A stretch of DNA of 35,938 nucleotides from a virus, in IMG/VR virus record IMGVR_UViG_3300033571_009216, positions 1-35,938 of that record. The stretch is one strand, 5' to 3'. The stretch's first letter is position 1. Each line of letters begins with the position of its first letter. Below, piece after piece: positions 29,129-35,095 of this stretch. The notes under the pieces are model-generated. The model did not search any database and had not been told where the DNA came from. It was given only the letters and a program-made list of their open reading frames with translations. Both the position numbers and the translations under genes were made by a program.

Positions 29129-29322
29129 TGAAGGCTCCCGCCGAGAACAAGGTCAGACCGCAAGGCGTTGCGCGCAACAAGCACCTGGCCGAGAAAATTG
29201 GCGCGGTGCTGGGCTGACAGGCACTTGCAGGCGTCGCTGACTTGTTCCGCTTGCAGCAGCACGGCCATGAGCTGCTGCACGGTGTCTTCGCTGACTTTCA
29301 CGCGCTTGGGGTCAGTCGTCAT
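29125..29322 (-). CDS. Small early protein, 65 aa
   Basis: 65 residues from ATG 29322, chosen because it overlaps the upstream gene closely. A longer in-frame extension exists to 29379. The product is helical (EDTVQQLMAVLLQAEQVSDA, then SAQHRANFLGQVLVARNALR) with two cysteines. No family is recognised. The stop overlaps the next gene's start. Confidence 0.6.
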   Translation of the reverse strand: MTTDPKRVKVSEDTVQQLMAVLLQAEQVSDACKCLSAQHRANFLGQVLVARNALRSDLVLGGSLQ

Positions 29323-29638
29323 AGCCGTAGCCCCCATGCCGGCGCTCTTCTTCAAGGCGGCGCTCGACTTCGCGCGCAATGGTCGCTGTCATGCGCTCGG
29401 TGAGCTGACCGCGCAGCCAATCCGGCGCGTACTTGACCAGGGCCACGAGCGGCGGCAGCTCGGTGCCGTCATCGACGGTCACCGTGTCGTTGAGCACCTC
29501 TTCCGAGAGCAGGTAATCGTTGTAGAGGGCGGGCTTGCTGATGACGTAATCCAGCTCGGCCTCAACCAAGTCGTCCCACCCGGCGCAGGCCGACTCATGT
29601 GCGTCGTGCGACGCGGTCAGCCACAAGTCGTAGTCCAT
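29312..29638 (-). CDS. First gene of the leftward operon, 108 aa
   Basis: 108 residues from ATG 29638, about 50 bases downstream of the leftward promoter candidate, with ribosome site gggagacaacg. The protein is acidic and aromatic in its first half (MDYDLWLTASHDAHESACAG) and ends in a charged helix (MTATIAREVERRLEEERRHG). No named family is recognised. Being first after the early promoter, it is a candidate for an N-like or host-takeover factor, but no Arg-rich motif of N type is present. Confidence 0.65.
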   Translation of the reverse strand: MDYDLWLTASHDAHESACAGWDDLVEAELDYVISKPALYNDYLLSEEVLNDTVTVDDGTELPPLVALVKYAPDWLRGQLTERMTATIAREVERRLEEERRHGGYGYDD

Positions 29639-29690
29639 CGTTGTCTCCCGACCCCCGCCGACAGGCGTTTTCGTAGGGCACGGGAGCAAG

Positions 29691-29730
29691 ATTAGCGTGC
29701 GCTGTATTCAATGTCAATAGCGAGCGCTAA
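29691..29730 (-). promoter_or_regulatory. Leftward early promoter with two operators (OL-like)
   Basis: On the minus strand, a perfect -35 TTGACA (complement at 29712-29717) is followed by -10 GCTAAT (complement at 29691-29696), 15-16 bases apart. Two 14-bp sites, TTAGCGTGCGCTGT (29692-29705) and ATAGCGAGCGCTAA (29717-29730), cover the -10 and adjoin the -35. They match the three sites between cI and cro, so CI and Cro probably repress this promoter and the whole leftward operon. Confidence 0.75.
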
Positions 29731-29796
29731 TGTTTCGTGCGCGCTCAAGCAGCATCCGGTTGTTTGACGATGAGGTTGGGCAGCGACAGACTCCCC

Positions 29797-29845
29797 AGTC
29801 TTGTGCTTGGCGGAGAGTCGTTGTCGGTCAGGCGCGTCGAGGTTG
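29797..29845. repeat. 49-bp direct repeat, copy 1
   Basis: A 49-base block starting agtcttgtgcttggcgg that recurs at 29947-29995 with 47 of 49 bases identical, exactly 150 bases downstream. The spacing keeps both copies in the same + frame, where they encode SLVLGGESL-VRRVEV. Confidence 0.85.
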
Positions 29846-29865
29846 TGGCACCATTGCCACTCACC

Positions 29866-30102
29866 ATGAAAAACCCAAACGACAACCAGCGGATGCGCGA
29901 TAGCGGGACTTTCTGGCGCGCGTTGCTCGTCGGTATGGCCTGCCCGAGTCTTGTGCTTGGCGGAGAGTCGTTGCCGGTCAGGCGTGTCGAGGTTGGAAAC
30001 GTGCTTGACCGTGACGCAATGCGCGGCGATTGGGTGCGGGTCGGGGAAGACTTCCGCAGGGTGATTGCTCGTGAAGAAACAGCGCACGCCGACCGCAAAT
30101 AG
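29866..30102 (+). CDS. Small hypothetical protein in the immunity region, 78 aa
   Basis: ATG at 29866; the frame is open back to 29737 (GTG), which would add a first copy of the 49-bp repeat-encoded segment. The 78-residue form begins MKNPNDNQRMRDSGTFWRAL, contains a weakly hydrophobic middle (LVGMACPSLVLGG) and ends with a charged helical part (RGDWVRVGEDFRRVIAREET). Its 3' end overlaps the DUF2335 gene by 32 bases, so they look like a pair. The frame on the opposite strand is also open, so coding is uncertain. Confidence 0.45.
   Translation: MKNPNDNQRMRDSGTFWRALLVGMACPSLVLGGESLPVRRVEVGNVLDRDAMRGDWVRVGEDFRRVIAREETAHADRK
29947..29995. repeat. 49-bp direct repeat, copy 2
   Basis: Second copy of the 29797-29845 block (two base differences), inside the 29866-30102 gene. 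Recombination between the copies would delete 150 bases in frame, including the ATG at 29866. Confidence 0.85.
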
Positions 30103-30484
30103 GGAGCCGCGGCCGCTGACCACGCCGACGCAGACGGTCACTCAGACATCGGCTCATTGGCAGGGGCCTCTACCGCCGCCGGATGCGCTTCAAAAGTTTG
30201 ACGCTATCGTCCAGGGCGGCGCAGAGCGTGTCTTTCGGATGGCCGAGCTAGAGCAGCAGCACAGGATAGAGGCCGAGCGCGCCGCCCTTGAAGCAAACAT
30301 CAAGGCGTCGCGGGCCGAAGCGTGGAACGCGCGGGCTGGATTGATTTTTGGTGCAAGCGTTTCGTTGGCGGCTCTTTTGGCTGCCATCTACTCGGTTTTT
30401 CTTGGCGCTAGCGCGTTTGTCAGCATTGCCCTTGTTGGCGTTCCGCTAATGGCTGCCGTCAAGGCGCTGATTGTTCGCAAGTAA
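30071..30484 (+). CDS. DUF2335-family membrane protein
   Basis: 137 residues from GTG 30071 (alternative TTG 30065). After a Thr/Pro-rich leader it has the DUF2335 pattern: HWQGPLPPPDALQKFDAIVQ, then GGAERVFRMAELEQQHRIEA and a charged helix. Two C-terminal membrane spans follow (about 88-108 and 112-132: GLIFGASVSLAALLAAIYSV, ASAFVSIALVGVPLMAAVKA). It is convergent with cI, ending five bases from it, so it is not part of the cI transcript. The family function is unknown; expression from the prophage and a superinfection-exclusion role are speculation from location. Confidence 0.75.
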   Translation: MKKQRTPTANREPRPLTTPTQTVTQTSAHWQGPLPPPDALQKFDAIVQGGAERVFRMAELEQQHRIEAERAALEANIKASRAEAWNARAGLIFGASVSLAALLAAIYSVFLGASAFVSIALVGVPLMAAVKALIVRK

Positions 30485-30489
30485 TACGC

Positions 30490-31191
30490 CTACTCCGTCA
30501 CCCAGCGCGACGCCTTCACAATGGCCGCAACGTAGTGCATTGCTTCAATATCTTCCTCATCGATGGCAGTCGGCCCGTGCGCCTCATTCACCGATAGAAG
30601 ATGCACTCGCCCGTCGCGCCGGTAAAGGTAGCGCTTCACCATGACGCGGCCGTCTTTGGCCTTGACCAAGACTTCGTCGCCGGGCGCTGCTTGCTGGTTG
30701 GGTTCAACCACCACAAACTCGCCGGCCTGGATGCGCGGTTTCATTGAATCCCCGCGGCAGCGCAGCGCGTAAGCGTTTGGGTCGTTGCTGAACAGGTCCA
30801 CCCAACCGTCACCGTGGCCTACCGGGTACTCAAGTTCGACAAAGTGTCCGTGGTCCCCTAGCTGCGCCGTGCCGACGACTGGAACCCGGTTGCCCGAGGG
30901 GTAGAGGCGAACTGTTTCAAGTTGAACGTTGTCGGGGGCAAGCGCAGCTTCACCGCGGGCGGACAACTCTGCGTCGCCAGTGATGTCGAGCCAGCCGCGG
31001 TCGAGGTGCAGCGCTTGTTCTATGTGACGCGCGCTGTCCTCCGTGATGGTTCGGACACCCGTGAACCATTGGCTGACCTGCGAAGGGCTGCGTTTGATTG
31101 CGGCTGCTAACGCCGACGAACTGCCGGAAAAACGTTCTGCCCGCAGGCCAGATAGGCGTCGAAGTCTGATGGCTTTCACATCTTCTCTCAT
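30490..31191 (-). CDS. cI: CI-like repressor (HTH + S24 peptidase domain)
   Basis: 233 residues. The N-terminal HTH at about 27-50 (ALAAAIKRSPSQVSQWFTGV) is followed by a linker and a LexA/S24 domain. The catalytic Ser149 is in RCRGDSMKPRIQAGEFVVVE and Lys186 in GRVMVKRY. The segment aligned with the usual self-cleavage site reads VVGTAQLGD (L111-G112), not Ala-Gly or Cys-Gly. It is divergent from cro across three operators. The ATG is 10 bases from the nearest operator with no ribosome site, suggesting a leaderless transcript. It would maintain lysogeny by blocking the leftward and rightward early promoters. Confidence 0.9.
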   Translation of the reverse strand: MREDVKAIRLRRLSGLRAERFSGSSSALAAAIKRSPSQVSQWFTGVRTITEDSARHIEQALHLDRGWLDITGDAELSARGEAALAPDNVQLETVRLYPSGNRVPVVGTAQLGDHGHFVELEYPVGHGDGWVDLFSNDPNAYALRCRGDSMKPRIQAGEFVVVEPNQQAAPGDEVLVKAKDGRVMVKRYLYRRDGRVHLLSVNEAHGPTAIDEEDIEAMHYVAAIVKASRWVTE

Positions 31192-31200
31192 CGGGCAAGG

Positions 31201-31254
31201 TTAGCAAGTGCTAACGTAGCGAGCGCTTGACGGTGGTGTGTAGCGTGCGCTAAT
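31201..31254. promoter_or_regulatory. OR-like region: three operators and the rightward promoter
   Basis: Three 14-bp sites: TTAGCAAGTGCTAA (31201-31214), GTAGCGAGCGCTTG (31216-31229) and GTAGCGTGCGCTAA (31240-31253). A rightward promoter fits between and over them: -35 TTGACG (31227-31232), 16 bases, -10 GCTAAT (31249-31254). Site 2 overlaps the -35 and site 3 the -10, so binding represses cro; site 1 sits just upstream of cI. The predicted transcript start (about 31261) is within two bases of the cro ATG. Confidence 0.75.
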
Positions 31255-31262
31255 CTCTCGCC

Positions 31263-31517
31263 ATGCACCTAAGCGACCACATCAAGCAGAACCGCGGGGC
31301 AGGCGTTGAGATTTCCACGGCGCTAGGGATTGCCCCGTCTTACCTCTCTCAGATTGCAAGCGGGCATCGACCTGCGCCGCCGGCGATGTGCGTCCAGATT
31401 GAGCGCGCGACTTCTGGTGCCGTGATGCGCTGGGACTTGCGGCCCGACGACTGGCACCGCATCTGGCCTGAATTGGTCAATCAACCAGGCGCTCCCGAGG
31501 TTGTGGAGCCCGCATGA
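31263..31517 (+). CDS. cro: Cro-like repressor (YdaS type)
   Basis: 84 residues. The first helices and HTH (GAGVEISTALGIAPSYLSQI, about 12-31, then SGHRPAPPAMCVQIERATSG) are followed by the YdaS-type ending MRWDLRPDDWHRIWPEL. The length and layout match Cro/YdaS regulators found opposite S24 repressors. There is no ribosome site before the ATG, and the promoter -10 ends nine bases upstream. It should compete with CI at the same operators and favour lytic growth. Confidence 0.9.
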   Translation: MHLSDHIKQNRGAGVEISTALGIAPSYLSQIASGHRPAPPAMCVQIERATSGAVMRWDLRPDDWHRIWPELVNQPGAPEVVEPA

Positions 31518-31759
31518 CCGACGCCCGGCATCTCAGCCTCGTGCGACAGCTCGTTCGAGACACGCTTGCCGAAGGTCTTGCAGAACGCCGATTGCCGCCG
31601 CACGAACAGAGTCCTGCACGGGCTGTGCAAGAAGCGCGGCTTCTATTCGCTCGGCTTGGAGTGTCAGCACTCCAGACAACGTCACCAGTTGTTCCGCTGT
31701 CAGAACCTCTAGCAAGCATTGAAGCGCTGCTTGCATCCCTGCGAGTTCGCCGTGAATGA
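31514..31759 (+). CDS. Uncertain ORF after cro, 81 aa
   Basis: The ATG overlaps the cro stop (ATGA) and follows ggag, so initiation signals are good. The product (MTDARHLSLVRQLVRDTLAE, then Leu/Arg/Ala-rich text) shows no family. Third codon positions are less G+C-rich than in the rest of the genome. The opposite strand carries an equally long, more protein-like ORF (31533-31781). A position between cro and replication genes would suit a CII-like regulator, but no such motif is seen. One of the two is probably false. Confidence 0.35.
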   Translation: MTDARHLSLVRQLVRDTLAEGLAERRLPPHEQSPARAVQEARLLFARLGVSALQTTSPVVPLSEPLASIEALLASLRVRRE

Positions 31760-31781
31760 CGGCGATGTCGTTGTCGAGCAT
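31533..31781 (-). CDS. Uncertain antisense ORF, 82 aa, helical
   Basis: Minus-strand ORF opposing 31514-31759. The product (MLDNDIAVIHGELAGMQAAL, then LTLQAERIEAALLAQPVQDS) has regular heptad-like hydrophobic spacing and looks like a genuine small helical protein. Its third positions are slightly more G+C-rich than those of the competing ORF. The ribosome site is weak (cggga). If real it would be transcribed against the rightward early operon. No function can be given. Confidence 0.4.
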   Translation of the reverse strand: MLDNDIAVIHGELAGMQAALQCLLEVLTAEQLVTLSGVLTLQAERIEAALLAQPVQDSVRAAAIGVLQDLRQACLERAVARG

Positions 31782-31983
31782 GAGTCCCGTGCCGGCTTGG
31801 TGTGTGAGACGTCAATGCTGACACGGGATTGCGCCGCGCTGGTGGACGGACTGGCGCTGTTTCTTCGCGGAGCGGTCCTCCTTTCGCTCCCCAGCGTGCG
31901 CCGGGCACGCATCCGTCCAACCCGGCATCAACCGTAGTCCGTGCGACTGCCACCAGAGAACAACAACAGCACCTGGGGCTTGA
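31782..31983. other. Unassigned stretch before the ribbon-helix-helix gene
   Basis: About 200 bases in which no ORF is convincing. A + frame from 31719 to 31937 stays open with fairly G+C-rich third positions (NDGDVVVEHESRAGLVCETS) but has no good start or ribosome site. A minus ORF to 31812 looks like low-complexity shadow. It could contain a small unrecognised gene or regulatory RNA. Confidence 0.3.
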
Positions 31984-32208
31984 ATGAGTAGCGACTTCAT
32001 GGCGAACGAAAAGAGCGAGCTGGTCGAGATTCGGTTCATGGCGCCGCGCGAGCTGGCCGAGGTGGCCGATGCGTGGGCGATTGCACACCGACAGAACCGC
32101 AGCGAAGTGCTGGTCGAGGTGATTCGCAAGTGGGCAGAGCATCAGGTCCATGTCGCTACTGTCATCTCTCGCGTGACGCGACGCAATCCGTCCTCGCCGG
32201 AGGCGTGA
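31984..32208 (+). CDS. Ribbon-helix-helix (Arc/CopG-like) regulator, 74 aa
   Basis: 74 residues; the start could also be ATG 31999. The N-terminal strand LVEIRFMAP followed by two helices (RELAEVADAWAIAHRQNRSE, VLVEVIRKWAEHQ) is a clear Arc/MetJ-type RHH fold. It probably represses a promoter in the early right region, possibly its own. The C-terminal about 20 residues (RVTRRNPSSPEA) are a basic tail. The stop overlaps the next ATG (TGATG). Confidence 0.75.
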   Translation: MSSDFMANEKSELVEIRFMAPRELAEVADAWAIAHRQNRSEVLVEVIRKWAEHQVHVATVISRVTRRNPSSPEA

Positions 32209-32603
32209 TGGATAGTCGGCGGGGGGGTATCAGTTTTAACGGCAAACCAGTAAAGGCCGAGTCACAGGGGCGCAAAGCGCTCGGTGGTCTCACGCATTTT
32301 TCGGTGTGCGCTGCTGTAGCGCGCGGCGCTACGACGATTGAAAGCATCCGCAAGTTCACCGCTTCGCGGGTGGGCAACAGCAACTTGCAGAACCTGCTTG
32401 CAAACCTCTGCAAGAAGGGCGCGCTGCAACTGCGCGACGGTGAGTATCGGCTCACCTACATCGGCCAAGAAATCCTTGGCGCGCGTGGCCCGGTCAATGA
32501 CCTCACGCCGCTCCAGCTCGCACCGCGCCCGCCGATGCGGCCAGGTGCTGACGTTGCCGCACGCCTTCCTTCGATGGCCGCCGGCCGCTTGTGGAGCCGC
32601 TGA
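32208..32603 (+). CDS. Winged-helix-like early protein, 131 aa
   Basis: Starts on the RHH stop with ribosome site ggaggcg. Residues about 28-90 look like a winged helix (HFSVCAAVARGATTIESIRK, NSNLQNLLANLCKKGALQLR, DGEYRLTYIGQEIL), the type used by small phage replication or regulatory proteins. The remaining tail of about 40 residues is Pro/Arg-rich. It may bind DNA near the origin or regulate early genes. No named family is recognised. Confidence 0.6.
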   Translation: MDSRRGGISFNGKPVKAESQGRKALGGLTHFSVCAAVARGATTIESIRKFTASRVGNSNLQNLLANLCKKGALQLRDGEYRLTYIGQEILGARGPVNDLTPLQLAPRPPMRPGADVAARLPSMAAGRLWSR

Positions 32604-33118
32604 TGCCAGCCCCAAAACGCACCGCAGAGGAAGTGCTGGCGCTTTGCCGCGAGAACGTCCGCATCAACGAGGACGGGTGCTGGATATGGGCCGGCGCGTG
32701 CATGGCGAAGAGCGGCTATCCGATTGTGAGCTGGGGCTACCGGCAATGGTTGGTTCGCCGCCTGACGTTGGAGCTTGCCGGCCGACGCATTGGAAAGAAG
32801 CAGGTCGTGTACTCGTCGTGCGGCGTTCGCAAGTGCGTGTGCCCCAACCACCTGCGCGTGGGCAATCGACAGATTGCCGGCCAACAGAACGCGAAGCACG
32901 GCTGCTACCCGAGCGGCGCGAGGCGTTCGCTCATCACATCGCTAGCACGGGCAAAGACCGCGCGCCTGCCCATCACCGAGCGCCACAACGTGCTGGCCGC
33001 TCGTGCTCGAGGCGAGACGCTGGCGCAAATCGGCGCGCGCTACGGGGTCACCGATGACGCAGTAGGCCACGCGCTTCGCGCATGGGAGCGGGCGCTCGGC
33101 CCGGTGCTTTTTTGTTGA
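32603..33118 (+). CDS. HNH-like protein with C-terminal HTH, first histidine missing
   Basis: 171 residues from ATG 32603 (TGATG overlap). The N-terminal part (DGCWIWAGACMAKSGYPIVS, RRLTLELAGRRIGKKQVVYS) and SCGVRKCVCPNHLRVGN align with phage HNH endonucleases, but the usual first catalytic His in V-H-x-C reads VVYSSC here, so nuclease activity is doubtful. The C-terminal region (ARGETLAQIGARYGVTDDAV, GHALRAWE) is a helix-turn-helix. It may be a DNA-binding protein derived from a homing nuclease. It lies between regulators and the replication initiator. Confidence 0.65.
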   Translation: MPAPKRTAEEVLALCRENVRINEDGCWIWAGACMAKSGYPIVSWGYRQWLVRRLTLELAGRRIGKKQVVYSSCGVRKCVCPNHLRVGNRQIAGQQNAKHGCYPSGARRSLITSLARAKTARLPITERHNVLAARARGETLAQIGARYGVTDDAVGHALRAWERALGPVLFC

Positions 33119-33128
33119 GGGACGCAGC

Positions 33129-33896
33129 ATGAGCGAAAAGATGCTTTGGTTTCGGTGCTACGCCGAAATTGTGGACGACGAGAAGCTTCGGCTGCTCGCC
33201 TTTGAGGACCGCTGGCATTTCGTCGCGCTGATGGCTTGCAAGGCTGCCGGCATCGTCGACGAAGCCGGGCCGCTCATGCGTCGCAAGGTGGCCGTGAAGC
33301 TGGGTCTGGACGTGTCCACCCTGGACGAAGTGGTGCGGAGGCTTGCAGAGGTTGAGCTGATTGACCGCGAGACGCTCCAGCCGGTTGCTTGGGACCGCCG
33401 GCAGCACAAGTCCGACACCAGTGCAGAACGCACCCGAGCCTACCGTGACCGTCTTAAACGTCACCGTGACGTCACCGTGACGCCCCCAGAGACAGAAGCA
33501 GAAGCAGATACAGAAGCAGATACAGAGAGAGAGAGAGAAGCGCGCGCGCAGGAAAAGCCCGCCCGCTCGCCATCCGGCTCGCGCCTGCCCGAAGAGTTCC
33601 CGACGAAAGACGAGCTTGCATGGGCGAGGAAAGAGCGCCCGGACCTAGACGCCGCTCTCGTTGCCGCCTGCTTCCGCGACTACTGGACGGCCAAAGCCGG
33701 CAAGGACGGCAGGAAGGCCGACTGGCCCGCCACTTGGCGAAATTGGGTCCGCAACGAGCGCGTGACGCCTGCCCCTCGAGCAGCGCCTCGACCAGCGCAA
33801 ACCCGCATCGAAAACACCATTGCCAGCCTGACCGGGCGCAACCGTCAACCGGAGTACATCGATGTCACACCAACCGCTGCCGCTTGCCTTGGTTGA
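33129..33896 (+). CDS. Replication initiator (lambda O-like / DnaD-type organiser)
   Basis: 255 residues, ribosome site gagggacgc. The N-terminal winged helix (MLWFRCYAEIVDDEKLRLLA, then LDVSTLDEVVRRLAEVELID) binds DNA. A low-complexity acidic linker (about 117-140) is encoded by the origin-like repeats. The C-terminal domain (DAALVAACFRDYWTAKAGKD, WPATWRNWVRNE) is the DnaT/DnaD-like partner-binding module. It is followed directly by a lambda P-like gene, so the pair would load the host DnaB helicase. It acts at repeats inside its own gene, as lambda O does. Confidence 0.85.
   Translation: MSEKMLWFRCYAEIVDDEKLRLLAFEDRWHFVALMACKAAGIVDEAGPLMRRKVAVKLGLDVSTLDEVVRRLAEVELIDRETLQPVAWDRRQHKSDTSAERTRAYRDRLKRHRDVTVTPPETEAEADTEADTEREREARAQEKPARSPSGSRLPEEFPTKDELAWARKERPDLDAALVAACFRDYWTAKAGKDGRKADWPATWRNWVRNERVTPAPRAAPRPAQTRIENTIASLTGRNRQPEYIDVTPTAAACLG
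33442..33540. other. Candidate replication origin inside the initiator gene
   Basis: Three copies of ACCGTGAC (33442, 33463, 33474), two of them in a perfect tandem 11-mer GTCACCGTGAC (33460-33481) that is itself partly palindromic. A long purine-rich tract follows at 33488-33540 with a tandem 12-mer agcagatacaga (33503-33526) and a GA run, then alternating CG. Iterons next to a strand-asymmetric tract inside the O-like gene mirror the lambda ori layout. Not tested. Confidence 0.55.
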
Positions 33897-34326
33897 GCGC
33901 TTGTTCGCTCGGTTCTCCGCGACCTGGGGGGCGCAGAAGCTCGCCGCCATGTTCCCGGTCCCTGAGCACGAGAACGTGAAGGCAATCTGGGCCGAGAGCC
34001 TTGGCAGGTACGAGCGCGAGACCTTGCGCGTCGCGTTGCAGAACGTGACCAATTCCGGCCGCGAATGGCCGCCGAGCCTGTCGGAGTTTCTGGAGGCTTG
34101 CCGGGTTGCCGCGCTCTCTCGCCGGCAGCACGCGCCGGCACAGATGCTCGACGTGGCCCGCACGCCGCAGGGCGAGGCGTTGGAGAACCTCAAGCGCGTG
34201 GGCGAGCTGGTGGGCAAGCAGCCCAAGCCTGGTCGGGAGTGGGCGCACAAAATCCTTGTCCGCCGCGAGCGGGGCGAGAGCGTGCCGATGGCCGTCTACC
34301 AACTCGCCAAGAGGGCGCTGGCGTGA
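33862..34326 (+). CDS. Helicase loader, lambda P-like
   Basis: 154 residues, ATG overlapping the initiator gene by 35 bases. The core LVERLFARFSATWGAQKLAA, then NVKAIWAESLGRYERETLRV and SGREWPPSLSEFLEACR, matches the lambda replication protein P family pattern, with the characteristic W-P-P-S-x-x-E-F segment. It should deliver host DnaB to the initiator-bound origin. The C-terminal part is helical and charged. The stop is shared with the GTG start of the next gene. Confidence 0.85.
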   Translation: MSHQPLPLALVERLFARFSATWGAQKLAAMFPVPEHENVKAIWAESLGRYERETLRVALQNVTNSGREWPPSLSEFLEACRVAALSRRQHAPAQMLDVARTPQGEALENLKRVGELVGKQPKPGREWAHKILVRRERGESVPMAVYQLAKRALA

Positions 34327-34724
34327 TTCGCAACCGCGCACAGGCAGCGCAGCTCAAGCGCTTTGACGGACTGCGCTGGGGCCGCATCAGCCCCACGGAT
34401 GTCGACCTGTTCGTCGAGTTCGGCAACCGACTCTTCGTGGTGGGCGAGTGCAAGTATCGCAACGCCCAAGTGCCCACGGGCCAGCGGCTGGGCATGGAGC
34501 GCATCGTGGACGCGGTGACGCTACCGCCGCATCGCTACGCGGCGCTGCTTATCCTCGCGCACAACACCGAGGACGGCGACATCGACTACGCGCAGACCGA
34601 GGTCACGCGCTATCGGTGGATGGGCGAGTGGAAGAAACCCCGCCGGGAAATTGTGCTGGTAGACGCCATCGACCGCCTGCGCCGGTTTGTCGAGAACTCC
34701 TGTCGGCTGCGGTTGGTGCCATGA
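34323..34724 (+). CDS. PD-(D/E)XK nuclease-like conserved phage protein, 133 aa
   Basis: 133 residues from GTG 34323 (GTGA overlap). It begins MIRNRAQAAQLKRFDGLRWG, then DVDLFVEFGNRLFVVGECKY, giving D26/D28, E42 and K44, a PD-(D/E)XK-type metal site on adjacent strands. A second beta region (YAALLILAHNTEDGDIDYAQ) and an RYRWMGEWKKPRR tail follow. It is common in replication modules of temperate phages. It might act as a structure-specific or resolvase-like nuclease; activity is inferred from the motif. Confidence 0.7.
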   Translation: MIRNRAQAAQLKRFDGLRWGRISPTDVDLFVEFGNRLFVVGECKYRNAQVPTGQRLGMERIVDAVTLPPHRYAALLILAHNTEDGDIDYAQTEVTRYRWMGEWKKPRREIVLVDAIDRLRRFVENSCRLRLVP

Positions 34725-35095
34725 GGCGCAAGAACATTCCCACGCCCGAGCAGGCCGAGCGCTTTCAGCATTGGATGCTGTATTGGCGCGATGCGTTGTC
34801 GCTCGGCGATTGGCGCATTGAGCGCAGCACCCGGTCGGCCAGCAAGGGCGCGATGGCCGAAGTGATGTTCGACGACGAGGCCAGGTTGGTGGTCTATCGG
34901 CTCGGCGATTGGGCCGGCACCGAAATCAACGAGCGCAGCCTGAAAGAGACCGCGCTGCACGAAATGCTCCATGTGCGGCTGCACGATGTGCTTACGCTGG
35001 CCCAAGACCGACTTGCAAGCGCCGACCAGATAAGCGTAGCCGAGCACGGGGTCATCAACGTGTTGGAGCGATTGCTGATGAAGGACAAGCCTTGA
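34721..35095 (+). CDS. Putative zinc metallopeptidase, phage SprT-like, 124 aa
   Basis: 124 residues, ATG overlapping the preceding stop. The N-terminal half (FQHWMLYWRDALSLGDWRIE) is followed by a beta segment (GAMAEVMFDDEARLVVYRLG) and then the zinc-binding helix TALHEMLHVRLHDV, with HEMLH as HExxH at about residues 79-83. The layout is that of small phage metallopeptidase-like proteins. The substrate is unknown. Its stop overlaps the TTG of the phosphoesterase. Confidence 0.75.
   Translation: MRRKNIPTPEQAERFQHWMLYWRDALSLGDWRIERSTRSASKGAMAEVMFDDEARLVVYRLGDWAGTEINERSLKETALHEMLHVRLHDVLTLAQDRLASADQISVAEHGVINVLERLLMKDKP

Noticed and set aside
29692-30141. 149-residue minus-strand ORF covering the 49-bp repeats (NLDTPDRQRLSAKHKT twice)
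   Set aside because: It runs through the leftward promoter and operators, has no ribosome site, and competes with the + strand frame that couples to the DUF2335 gene. It cannot be fully excluded.
33086-33115. Possible terminator at the end of the HNH-like gene
   Set aside because: The stem (GGGC/GCCC with a bulge) before the T-run is imperfect and lies within the last codons; the next gene starts 11 bases after the stop.
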